This document shows, piece after piece, positions 50,084-61,200 of a stretch of DNA of 64,000 bases. The notes below the pieces were generated by a model, which was not told where the DNA came from, made no database searches, and saw nothing but the letters and a program-made list of their open reading frames with translations. Position numbers and translations under genes: made by a program. The number at the start of each line of letters is the position of its first letter. Within the stretch, counting starts at the first letter, position 1. Source of the stretch: Apostichopus japonicus (taxonomy: Eukaryota; Echinodermata; Holothuroidea; Aspidochirotida; Stichopodidae); contig NC_092579.1 of the NCBI RefSeq assembly GCF_037975245.1, positions 3,496,001-3,560,000 of the forward strand, read 5' to 3'.

Positions 50084-51970
50084 GGTTCAGATCTATTTCA
50101 CAACTGTAAAGAAAAACCAAATGAATAATTTATTGGTTTGGTACTACTGTACCAAAATATATTATGAGAGGAATGACACATTTGATCCAGCTGGAATTTG
50201 AACTCCCAATAGCTGAACTTTAATTCTTATTGGTATAATTTTAGCCTTTTTTTTAACACAATCGTGCAAGACCATAGACTGCAAAATCTAACTAGGTGAA
50301 TTCTGTCATTGCTGTAATAGCCCTTTCCCGAACATACTAAAATATTCTGCAAAATGTAAATTCCTCCCCACCGGCTGTTCCCACTCTCCTGTTGTCTACC
50401 ACCACAGAGACTTTGGAAACATTGCACATCCATGCACAGATGTATATTCATAGATTCACAGTGCTTGTCTAGAGGTCTTATTCAGAGATGTTCCATGACC
50501 AATAACAATGGGTATAACACTGGACATCCTGAAATGATATGTATTACTGTGGGAAAATTTGTGAACAACTGTATCACATAGGAGTATACATAGAAGATAG
50601 ATTGTACCATATCTCATTCAACAAAACTATCTCCCAAAATAGTACTTTACGGTAGAATAACAAATTGTATTGAACTTGTCAAAACATAAGCTACTGTGGA
50701 AAATGTATGCAACCATATCCTTATAAGTGCCTAATCATGAGGTTTTCTACTCAAACAGGCCTTCCATTCAAACAGGGTGTGTGTGGTGAATATGTATTAA
50801 ATAAAGTGCATAATTACCACTGAGCCTAGATTCTCTTTGCAGTGTTATAAAAAAGAAGGTTATGAAAAGCAACAGCAAGTTTGCAGCGTAGGACTGAAGG
50901 TCGAATTCACGTAACTGGCTCTACATGTATAGTCAGCTAGTACGTAATGTATTCGTAATGTAGTAGTTCTGCTGGTATAGTACCAAGGTGTTAAGTCACA
51001 CAATCTTTCATTCGTATTCAGTCCTAGGATTGAAGGCCTATAAACTGGTCAAACATATAAATTTATAGCCTTCAACAATAAATGTTGCCTCTCAGTTTGT
51101 AAGTTATGACGTTATACAAAGACAATTACAGAGCCAATGTTATTTTTAACCTAAGGCTTAACTTAGACCTACTGTACGTCTAGCATATAGGCTACTATAC
51201 TACAGACTGTTGTATAATACTACTAATACTAACTACATGTATTGACATTGTTAGTGTTAGTGTTAATGTAGAACAAGTAATAGTGTCACAAACCAAGCTC
51301 GAGCCAAATCAAACGTGTCTCTAGTCAATGTACGTCCCAGTTTAAAAATATATATATTTGCACTATAGCTGAATGACCAAATTTCATCTACCTTGTTGAG
51401 TAATTCTAAAACATCAAAGAACACCCAATTGCCTTGCACTGGTTCACTACAAGATTCAGAAATGAGCAAGTTATCTGGGAAACAGTTACGGAAAAATATA
51501 ATGATCATCAGGATGTAAAACTACCGGACGGCAGGTCGACAAATCAGATAATTTTATAAAGGTGTGAAGACATAGTTGCATATACTGACAGCAAAAATGC
51601 ATGTTTTATTTTCTTCTTCTTTTTGCACAGTTATGTATGGGATATGAAATTATAATATCACATGCAACTACTGGAATGTATTTATATCGTCCCATTTTTG
51701 ATAAGTTGGAAAATTGATTTTTTTTTTAAAACAAAGACATATATATTTCAGTGTTCATAAAAAAAGTTGGCAAAATATGAATCAACTTCAAATGTTGTCA
51801 TCTGTGATTGAGAACACAAATCCTTCTCAAAGATCAATGATGATGGTTGGGTTTAACTTCCTTTAATTGTTCACGGTAAAAATAATGCTAAATAACCCTA
51901 ACCTCTGAAGAGTTTGAAGCGTTACTTATCAAATTATATGACAAGGTCTACTTTATTCCCTTAAATGTAT

Positions 51971-52270
51971 TCAAAATTTGGCCATTCTTAGATTTAAAAA
52001 CCCATGAAATAAAAAATAAAAACAGTTCAATGAGGTCATATATGTGTAAGGAACTTCAGACCAAGTGACGGTTATGATCGACACGCAACACATCCGTGGT
52101 GGTGTGGCGTTTAAGTGCTTCCGTATATTATGAACTTGGACAACTTCCGGATTGACCTGGCGTCGTCTGCAACATAACCACACGTACTGTATGCTGAAAC
52201 CAGCTAGGATTGCAAGTAACACTAACAGGACTACCATTATTAACAGCGGGGACTTGGTGGTACCACTCAC
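51971..52270 (-). CDS. Possible small single-pass membrane protein
   Basis: The open frame holds SGTTKSPLLIM, then a strongly hydrophobic helix VVLLVLLAILAGFSIQYVWL, then CCRRRQVNPEVVQVHNIRKH, the pattern of a membrane anchor with a basic cytosolic side. The first ATG in frame is at 52237, in a good context (AATAATGG), giving 88 aa. The frame continues upstream to a TAA at about 52308, so the true start may be in another exon. The last 40 residues look non-protein-like. I do not recognise a family. It could be a real exon, a terminal exon or chance. Confidence 0.32.
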   Translation of the reverse strand: MSGTTKSPLLIMVVLLVLLAILAGFSIQYVWLCCRRRQVNPEVVQVHNIRKHLNATPPRMCCVSIITVTWSEVPYTYMTSLNCFYFLFHGFLNLRMAKF

Positions 52271-54490
52271 GAAGTCTGCGTCAAATTCTCTTCTTTGCCG
52301 TTCACTCGTTGATTACATCGTCGAAAATTAACATCATTCCGAGGTGATTTGGTCAATAAGAAAGAAAAGTGAAGTAACACTTATTATGAAAGCAGAATTG
52401 AGTTTGTCGCGAAACGTTTGTAGACTAAATTAAGTTAGCCTAGGTCTTACTCTTAGGCCTAGGCTACTGTAGTGTGACTGTAGTGTAAGTATAACTTAGG
52501 TTTAACTAGGTTTTTGACGTTCGGTTGGGTTCAGCCAGAAAAGGCAGTGTATTCCTATCAGTTAGGCCTAGGCCTATCCACAGTAGGCCCAAGACTAGGT
52601 AATACAATTACCACTGTCGCCAATTTTGGTAATATTAATATCACGAACTATGGGACCATTGTGAATGTGAGCGGTATAGGCTAGGATGTTCAAAAAGAAC
52701 TAAGGAAGCCAGTGTTTTCTGTTTGGAAAGAATTGACCAATAATATTCCTCCTTACAAAAATCAACAAAACTGGCTTGTTTTGGAACTACTGTAATGGTG
52801 CAAGTTGAGGGAAGTACCATCAAGAATTATTGCGAGACCCTCTAGATAAATTGCGGGAATCCTGCAATCGCTCGTCATAATGTCAACTTTATAGTTTGGA
52901 CTGTCTGTGAGATGTTTATGTAATATGCTTAGGCAGTATAAACCTACATTAGTTGTACCAACTTTGCAAATCAAAATGGTTGGAGCTATCACCCAATGGT
53001 CGTTCAATAAGATTTAGAATGGCGCTATTGCTTATTTACCATTTACTTTGCTTGGTACTTATTTACCGATCGTCGGTTCTATAAGCATTGCACTGAATTG
53101 TATTTACCCAATTAGTGGTTCAGTGAAAAAGGTGCTCTTACCTATATATCCAAAATTGCAAGTTGAATACTTGACATATGTTGGTCTTTATTTACCTGAT
53201 CGTCAGTGAAGTAAGGGATGCTTACTTTATCAAGCATCTGTTGAATAAGGGGTGCTTATTTACCATATCTCTGGCAAAATATGCCTGATGTGAAGCTAAT
53301 TCAGACAACCTTTGGGAGATAACAAACATGGTATCAGTCCTTGGGGTGAGGCATGTATACACACCCTTCCCCTTTTTTACTACCCCCCCCCCAAACATAC
53401 GAACAAAAATAGTTGCCCAACCTTGCATGAAGACCTAATTATAAAACTAAATTGGTATTCTTTTTCTTGGGAGGACCCAAAGATATAGAGAACTCTCTTT
53501 CTTTGGGAGGACCCCATGATTCCCTACACTGGAGTCGGCTTCAAAAACCTTACAATACCTCCTCCAAAGTGCTTACAAATATTTTTGACAAAATCTATTC
53601 AAATTTCTTATGGTTTGTTCTTTGGTCTTTTATAAATACACAGTTCACTAAGATTGAAAAATGTTTCTCACCACTAAGCATGATTTGACTGTTTATATGG
53701 GATGTATGGACACAAATTCTTTCCTCTATGGCTTAATGAGTCTCTTAGCTCAAAGACTGTGATCAGGTGAATAAATATTTATTAAATTATTAAGTTTATT
53801 TATTAAATAATTATTAATAGCCACAACCAATCAAAGTAAACATCGCTAACTATTCCCACAACATGCATGGTTTAGGCCAAGGCCTAACTGTTAAGCCATT
53901 CAGAAAAAGTTCAATTGTTAGCTGGAAATGCAGTTGATCTTCTGATTTGCAACCAGTTTTGTACTGTATCTATAAGATTTTAAAAGTTGTGACCATGGGA
54001 TGCAACATCTTAAAAACTTTCATCCATGCAGTCCTCGATTCACTTTAACATACCTCTACAGGAACACACAATACTTAGTTATAATGACCCCTGATAACAC
54101 ATTGGCTTGGGCAAAACGGAAGCCTATAGTGATAGGTCAATGATGTGCAAGAAAAAATCAAATGTTGAAACCTTTAACTAATGAAGAACTAAGAATTGAC
54201 TGTCAAATTGCCAAGTGTGAAATTTTATCATAGATTAGTTACTATATGCAGGTCTTGAGTCTTGACATCACGCAATGCCTACTACTGTATGGTATACAAC
54301 TTCCTTACATAGGGTCTGTGAAAATGCTCAAGGTTATGCATAAGCTGTGAATATTGGAGATCAAAGTAAAGTAAAACGAGTGCCTGTGAGAGAAAATGCC
54401 AGCATAAAAATACTGCACTTTTCAACTGATCAACTTGAGTGAACACATATGACACTATAGCACAGCCTATAGCACTAACTTTACTACAGT

Positions 54491-54760
54491 CAGGCGCGTA
54501 CAGTAGCTTAGGGGGGCGACCACCCCCCCCTTGAGCATATTTTTTTGTATGTTTTTATGATATCGCTAGTAATTTCAAGCCTAGATGCAACTTACAAGGC
54601 CTGGAAAGTGCCATTTCCAGCAATCTGGGAGGCTTTTTCAGCCAAAATCCAACTCATGGTGGCGCTATGCTTAGATAGTTTTCAATGCAGCATCTACAGC
54701 TCTGATAGTTTGCCTATAGGTTTACCCCTCCCTTGGCAAATTCCTGGCTATACGTGCCTG
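54491..54760. mobile_element. Short TIR element (CAGGCGCGTA), related to parts of the 19-21 kb composite
   Basis: Begins CAGGCGCGTACAGTAGCTTA and ends TGGCTATACGTGCCTG. The interior matches 19370-19735 (GGGGCGACC, GATATCGCTA..TAATTTCAA, AACTTACAAGGCCTGG, CCATTTCCAGC.ATCTGGGAG, CCCTCCCTTGGCAAATTCCT). It is non-coding and its flanking duplication is unclear. Confidence 0.65.
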
Positions 54761-56139
54761 ACTATGTACAGTATCTCTACACAGGGGAGAAGTCTTGTTA
54801 CAAGTAGTTGCAGTTGAACAACATACTTTGTGTACATGTTACATTGAGCACTGCAGATGCAATAGTGTTTGCAGACAATGGGTAAGAAAAGAAAGAGAAA
54901 GATGCTCATTCTGTAATGTGTTATATTATGTTTTACATAGGTCTAATTGTGAGTCTATGTACTCGGGTTTGTTTCTCAACAAAACAAAAGGCTAAAACAT
55001 TGCATCTCGGACCCAGAATCCTGTGTTTATAACAATGTTGAAAACTCAAACTTTTATCTTGTAAAACGTTTATTTCGACCTGACTTCTTACAAAAGGCAT
55101 CCTAGGCTGACCAGTATCACAGATGGAGTTTAAATTTTTTTTTTTAAATTTTATTGGTATTTTAAATATTAACAAAATGCTACGCGGGAAATTCAAAGAA
55201 TTGTTTTGATCTCTTAGCCATCTTGTCTGAAAGTCTTTTCAGCTACTAAAACATCCTGCAATGATTGCTATGATTGCTTTGCCATGTAGGCAGAGTTTGG
55301 TTCCTTGAGTATATATTCATTATTCTGCATGGAATATTACTACAGGTGTTCAGGTTGACATCTGGGATTTACTTGTTATGATTGGTGCAAAATGGTTAGG
55401 CCCAGTCTCAGTTATAGAGAAAACACAACCAGTGCTACTTTTGTTTCTGTCATTATCCAGTCAGTACAGTTCTCCTACCACACCTGATGCTCTTTGGTAT
55501 CCTGTCTTCAAACCTCGTTAGAATAAGCCAACAAATTTGCAAGTACTGTGTGAATGTACACTAGCTTTAACCGGCAACATTGTTAATCATTTCAGTTAAA
55601 ACCTTTTCTTCTGATCGGGTTCTTTCTCAGGTTGCCTTCTTCTTGTTTCTCCACTTTATATTATTAAAGGTGTTACAAGCATAACAGGGCTTGAAGTAAC
55701 AATCACAGAAGTTCTACTGAACTTTACCCATGTGTTTATTTAGGTTTGAACTATACTATATCAGCAATGTTGTTATTGCCATGATAGAAGTTAGCCCTCT
55801 GTCATTGAAATCAATAAAAAATCATCACTCGATAATTGACCGTAACCTTATTGACATATAGCGATGAAGCAACGATTTTCAAGGAAAGACAACAAAACTC
55901 AAGAATTTGATATACATTCCGATAAAATTTATTTGTCTTCTAAAGTTGCAATATTTTTTTGAAAACTCCTCAATTCCTAAGTTTACAATATCTAATCACC
56001 AACATCATCTCAAATGATAGTTCCCATTATTTTTAAAATAATGTTTTTGTTTGATTTATGTGTGTATGTGTCTGTGGATGCAATGCCTTTGTACCATTCA
56101 ATCTCATGGGCTCAACATTCAGGAAGGACATGACTAACT

Positions 56140-56430
56140 TTTTTCTGCTCCCCCTCTGTCTCCCCTTTCACCCCCCCCCCTCCCGCTCACTCCTCTTCTC
56201 ATAGCTCTCTTTCACCCTTTTTTCTCCACACCTTTCTGTCTTTGTCCTTCTCCAGTTTATTCCCTACCTCATTCCCTTAATCCTCTCTTTGCCCTCCCAC
56301 TGTATATCTCCTACCTCGCCTCTTCCCCTGTTGGTTTCTTTCTTCTCTCCATCCCTTGTCTACTATTAGTATTAAAATCCCCTTACATCTATCGCCTTGT
56401 GTTCACCATGCTCATTAACCTGTCTGTATT
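56140..56430. repeat. Pyrimidine-rich tract
   Basis: About 290 bases dominated by C and T on the plus strand, including a long C run near 56171. It lies directly upstream of the dispersed repeat at 56471-56520. Confidence 0.75.
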
Positions 56431-56470
56431 CTGTGTGTGTATTTGTCCCTTCTGTTACTGTTACTTGTCA

Positions 56471-56530
56471 TTTAGCCTTTGAAGAAGATCCTGCTAGGAT
56501 CGAAACGTCAGGCCAACTTACTTTCACACA
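56471..56530 (+). repeat. Dispersed repeat with hammerhead-like core, copy 2
   Basis: Plus-strand TTGAAGA, a 5-bp hairpin stem GATCC/GGATC with loop TGCTA or similar, then GAAACGTCAGGC, preceded by TTAGCC. It is an inverted copy of 26596-26680 with C-to-T in the first core base and GTC in place of ATC. Confidence 0.5.
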
Positions 56531-57760
56531 TTTTTCTACACAGGCTCTCTAGTGGATAAGCAGTTTGCTAACAGTTATTTTATTTAAATAATTAATATTA
56601 AGAACATTGAACTTACAGATCCAAAATAATTTTGCTCGACAATCATGCTAAGAAATGAATTCCTTGATGAAGAGAGAATTAATTGTCTACATATAGTGAA
56701 ATATTAACCCTGTTTTGATTAAAGATATACTGACACACAATAAGTACAATTATAAACTTTATTAAACATGCAAAAACTGTATCATAAAATACTTTATTCC
56801 CGTATGCAAATTTAATATGAAGTTTGTGATAATATATGATTTGGTATTATTATTAGTATTGGATGCTTTAATAAGTTAGATGAAGTTATGTGATGAATTC
56901 ATTCATACAAATTTAAAATAGTTCTATAAGATAAATATTGCAATATTTTGCATAATGGTAGAAGAATTGCATGCATGGTTAGTACATTATCACAGTAAGA
57001 ATATAAAAATCAGTGTATTTGGCTGTTAAGTTGTTGCAGAAAAATGAAGGTGCTTTTTTGTGCAAGTTTTAAGCAATAATGATATTTAAAACTAAATTAA
57101 TTATTCATTGCAAGCATTAACTAACAGGAAAAATATATGGGAAACATAGATAACTTATAATTCAAAATAAGATATGTTAGATTTTGTTTTATAGATAACT
57201 TATAATTTAAATTTCTATTATCATAAATTTGGAGATACTGTATATATATATATTTTCTTTCATAGAGCCCTTTAAGAGGGGTCTAAGAACTGGTTACCAT
57301 TTTGCATGCATATTGTTACAAAGGATTCTTAAAGATAGGTGTAGCATTTTAAGCGTCAACATTTTGGACTTTGATTAATTTGAAATGTAGCAAGACATGG
57401 GATTTCAATCTAGAATAACATTAAACCTCAGATAAATAAATAAAGAAAGGTCAAAAGCTACTTTTTACAAATTATGAAACACAAAAGTATGCAGGCCTTT
57501 GTTATCAAAGTTCTCTACGTTGGACAGCCAAGTTTATGAGCTTTCATCAGTAACAGTATATGTCTGTTTCTTGACATCATGCAGTAGACTGTACAACCAT
57601 TGATAGGCACTGCCCCAGGTGGTGGGGGAGGTATAGGGGAGGTGTGGGGGACAGGGTTGTGAACATCCCTCCCCCTATTTAAAATTGTGGATCTGCTACA
57701 GTACTTCTTGATAAATGAGATTAACAATAAGCACTGGTTCCTCCCGAATATTCTTTTCTT

Positions 57761-58218
57761 TTAGTTAACTGTCACTGTGGGTACTTCTTTCTGTTCTGCT
57801 GCTTGGTCATTTGAGCCCTCTCCTGCTGGTTTGCCCTCGCTGATATTGTCAGTTGTAACATTTCCTTCTGCAGCTTTGCTACCTTTGTCATCCAAATCTG
57901 CAGCCTTGTTCCAATCGGTACTGCTGCCAACATCATCAGGCATTGCTTCTCGGGCTGGTTCTGGGGTCTCAACCGGGGGTCCGTTTTGCAGATTAGCACT
58001 GACTGCTTCTCGGGGTAGTGTACCTTTGTTCCCGTAAGGAGTATCAGCTGGTTGGTTCATTGGTATTTGACCGACAACTTCAGACGGTGGGGTCAACTTT
58101 TGGAACTCTTTATTGATACTATCAATTAGTTTTGACCCTCCAGGTTGCAGAAGGTCAATAGCTGTTAAAGCCAATGCTTTTGCCTGAAGTAGAGTAGCCT
58201 TCTGAGCCTCTGGTGCAC
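57761..58218 (-). CDS. Last exon of the PM20D2 paralogue with disordered C-terminal extension
   Basis: The first 45 or so codons align with the PM20D2 last exon (AQKATLLQAKALALTAIDLL). The remainder, from about GQIPMNQPADTP to QKEVPTVTVN, has no counterpart in the neighbour. It is acidic, low-complexity and predicted disordered by composition. Confidence 0.88.
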
Positions 58219-61200
58219 CTGAAAGTATGAAAAGGATATCACCAGCTAGATGTGCCTATCTTGCAAACTTCTTACCCCATGTTTTTTATCATTAAATAAT
58301 TCATAAAGTCAACCTGTGATTGACTGTTCATTGGTCAAAGTACCAATCATGGCTCATAAGTTAGGCACAACATTTCAGTTTACAAAGCTATATAATGACT
58401 ATTACCAAATGCCAGGTCCAGCCTAGGGGCTGTTCTGACATTACCCTTGTACAGCGCTTCAAGATAATCTGGGAGGCGCTATATATATAAGTAGTATGTA
58501 TCATTATTATGGTTTCCCATATTTTGATCAATAAACACATCATGAGGTCGCAATGCCATTAGCTCTCCTCATGTCAAAACTGCACTGTCCATTAATGTGA
58601 TTGAACACTGCATTTGATTTGACACTAGTGTAGTCTTCAGTCAAGCATTTCACACAACACTGTGGTGTAAATCAGTGATTGATTTAACCTTAGACCTGTC
58701 ATAACGGACCACCAATCAGTGATTGATTTAACCTTAGACCTGTCATAACGGACCACCAATCAGTGATTGATTTAACCTTAGACCTGTCATAACGGACCAC
58801 CAATCAGTGATTGATTTAACCTTAGACCTGTCATAACGGACCACCAATTTGATGTCACTCAGCATCACCATCAAGTGAGAATAAGAAATGTTAACAGTTA
58901 TGTAATCCGCCTCTTAGCATTACATAAAAACCAAACTTTTATCAATTATCTTGAATAAAATATGCCACTTTAGGCTGTCTCTTCAACTTTTAAGAAGTTG
59001 AACCCAGTCAAGAGAGTTTCATACTTAATTAGAAAACTTTCTGACATGTAGTTACTAGTAGTAAGTTAGTACTGTAAATGTCACTCGAGTCTGATACATT
59101 TCCATGCAAGGATCATCTCTGCTTCAAAATTATTACCATGTCAACTATTGTGGACGGTCTTGTATCCTATCATGACATGACATGGATACAAAATAACACT
59201 AGGCTTACCTGCTGCAAGAGCAAACTCCTTGGTATTATTCAGTGCAGCAGTGTTTATGTCATATAAAACATGGATAGATGGAGTGACGAAGGAGACATTG
59301 CCCATGTCTGTGGCTATCCCCACTGGTAGATTCTGTTCCTCCTTCAGAAACTTCAGTCCCAACTCGTTGCAATGTTTCTTGTAGAGCAGAGATAGGTGGC
59401 TGTTGGTTTTGAGCTCGGCAAAGTATGATCCATACTCAATTTCAACCTGAAAAGGGAATCGGCTATCAGGTTTAGTAAAATTATCATTTTTGAATTTTTG
59501 GTTGGTTAGCACTGATAATGAGTCCTTCCGTTTTCTAGTCTCATATAGTTTGTCTATTGCCCCTAAAGTTTTTAGCTAAAGTAATAAATCTGATAGTTCT
59601 TTATTGGGGGGTCTAACATATTATTAACAGATAATAGTGTTAGACATACTGGTAAATTAGAAAATAAATATCCAAATTAGTAGAATTTCAAAAAAGTGCC
59701 CTGTTATAAGAGAGTTTGTTGAACTCTGGAAAGCTTTTGGATATTTGTGCAAATTAGGAGACCGGCTTTCATAAATGTGCAGTTTTCATTTTTTATTCAA
59801 GATTTGATGCTGAATAATTAAAGTGTCATTGAATTTTGGGTCAAAAGTCAAACATTAGCTTCTCTCCAAAGTGTTAATTACTGTATGTATACTTTGAACA
59901 TGAATTTCCCATTTTGGTGTATTCTATATTGGACTGTACTCCTCTGTACTTACAGTACATTGTGTGGCACTTGCAGCCCCTATGGCACAGTCTTCACATT
60001 TCTTGACCGCTGGTTGCAATTCAGCTGTTGTCGAGGCCTCTATGTGGAACAACAATTCAGTTTGGTCCGGAACTACACCGGGGTGGTTGCCACCGTTTAC
60101 AAATACCCCTAAATTATGACAAAAGTGAACAGGAAAACATTTTATTTTGGTGAGAGATTTAGTGAGATGATATAATGTCTTGTAATATGAAAAGACATTC
60201 AATTTTCATGCGACAATGTCTCTTGAATGTTGAATAATGTTTGGTCATTAGTAAGTTAATGTTGACATGAAGTAATTTTAAGAGGCTACTTTTAAGAATA
60301 ATGCACTTCAGGACTCATGCAGTGTCTGAAGGAAATTCTAACAATGTTTGTCATGAAAACATTCAATTTTCTTCTTATTTTCCCAATTGTAATTCGTCCA
60401 GCTTCAAGTTTTCGTACATGGCAAAAACGGACTAAGTTTTGTTCTTACCGTGCACTTTGATGCTAGGTCTCAAATGTTTTCTCATAGCGGCAATACTGCT
60501 GTAACACTGAACAGCTGCATCTAGAGCATTCCTACCATCCCAAGGAGCCAAACTTGCATTGGCTGACAGGCCATGGAACTTGTAGCGTACCCTAAATGAA
60601 TAAACAGAGAGCATCCCATTCATCTCCAGCAGCCCTCTCATTGCCTATTTCCCATCATTTCAATGGTAATTGTTTTGTGTAAATCACAAAGCTAACTGGC
60701 TTTCTGGATTAAGTTTTTGCTCTCTTAACAATAGTAAGTAGCTGTTAATTGCAGACTATTGCCAGATCATGAAACTACTGTGTCGAAGTGTCAGTTGCAC
60801 GCTTCATTTTGCTTAGATGCAGGCAAAGTGGAAGCTAACAGAAGGTTCCATACCAGGTTGTCAACTCATATTTTGCAGTATGTATCATCATTCATAATTA
60901 CCCCTGTATCAATAAAAATAAATTGTAGGTAGATATCGAAAGATGTACTGTATACATTATTACGCCGTTATTTATGTAGCGCATAATCCACAAGTTCTAT
61001 GCACTTTACAATTAACCCTGGTCATTGGTAACTTGTCACACCTACACACCAAAGTGTGCACAATTCAAACAGTCTCTCCTGGGGCACAACAGTGCACCAC
61101 AGCCACGTGTCCCCTGGGGGACTTCCCATAGGGTGCAGCCACAAACCGGTTCACGCAAATATATTTACAAGTCACCTCGCAAGTCCTCATTTATACACCT

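Larger units (their letters stand above)
50104..57760. other. Intergenic region between the two PM20D2-type genes
   Basis: It holds the presumed PM20D2 promoter and non-coding exon (AGGCCT motifs near 51030 and 52450-52580), a possible small membrane-protein ORF at 51971-52270, a short TIR element at 54491-54760, a long pyrimidine-rich tract at about 56140-56420, and a hammerhead-like repeat at 56471-56520. The rest is AT-rich and without a recognisable exon. Confidence 0.45.
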
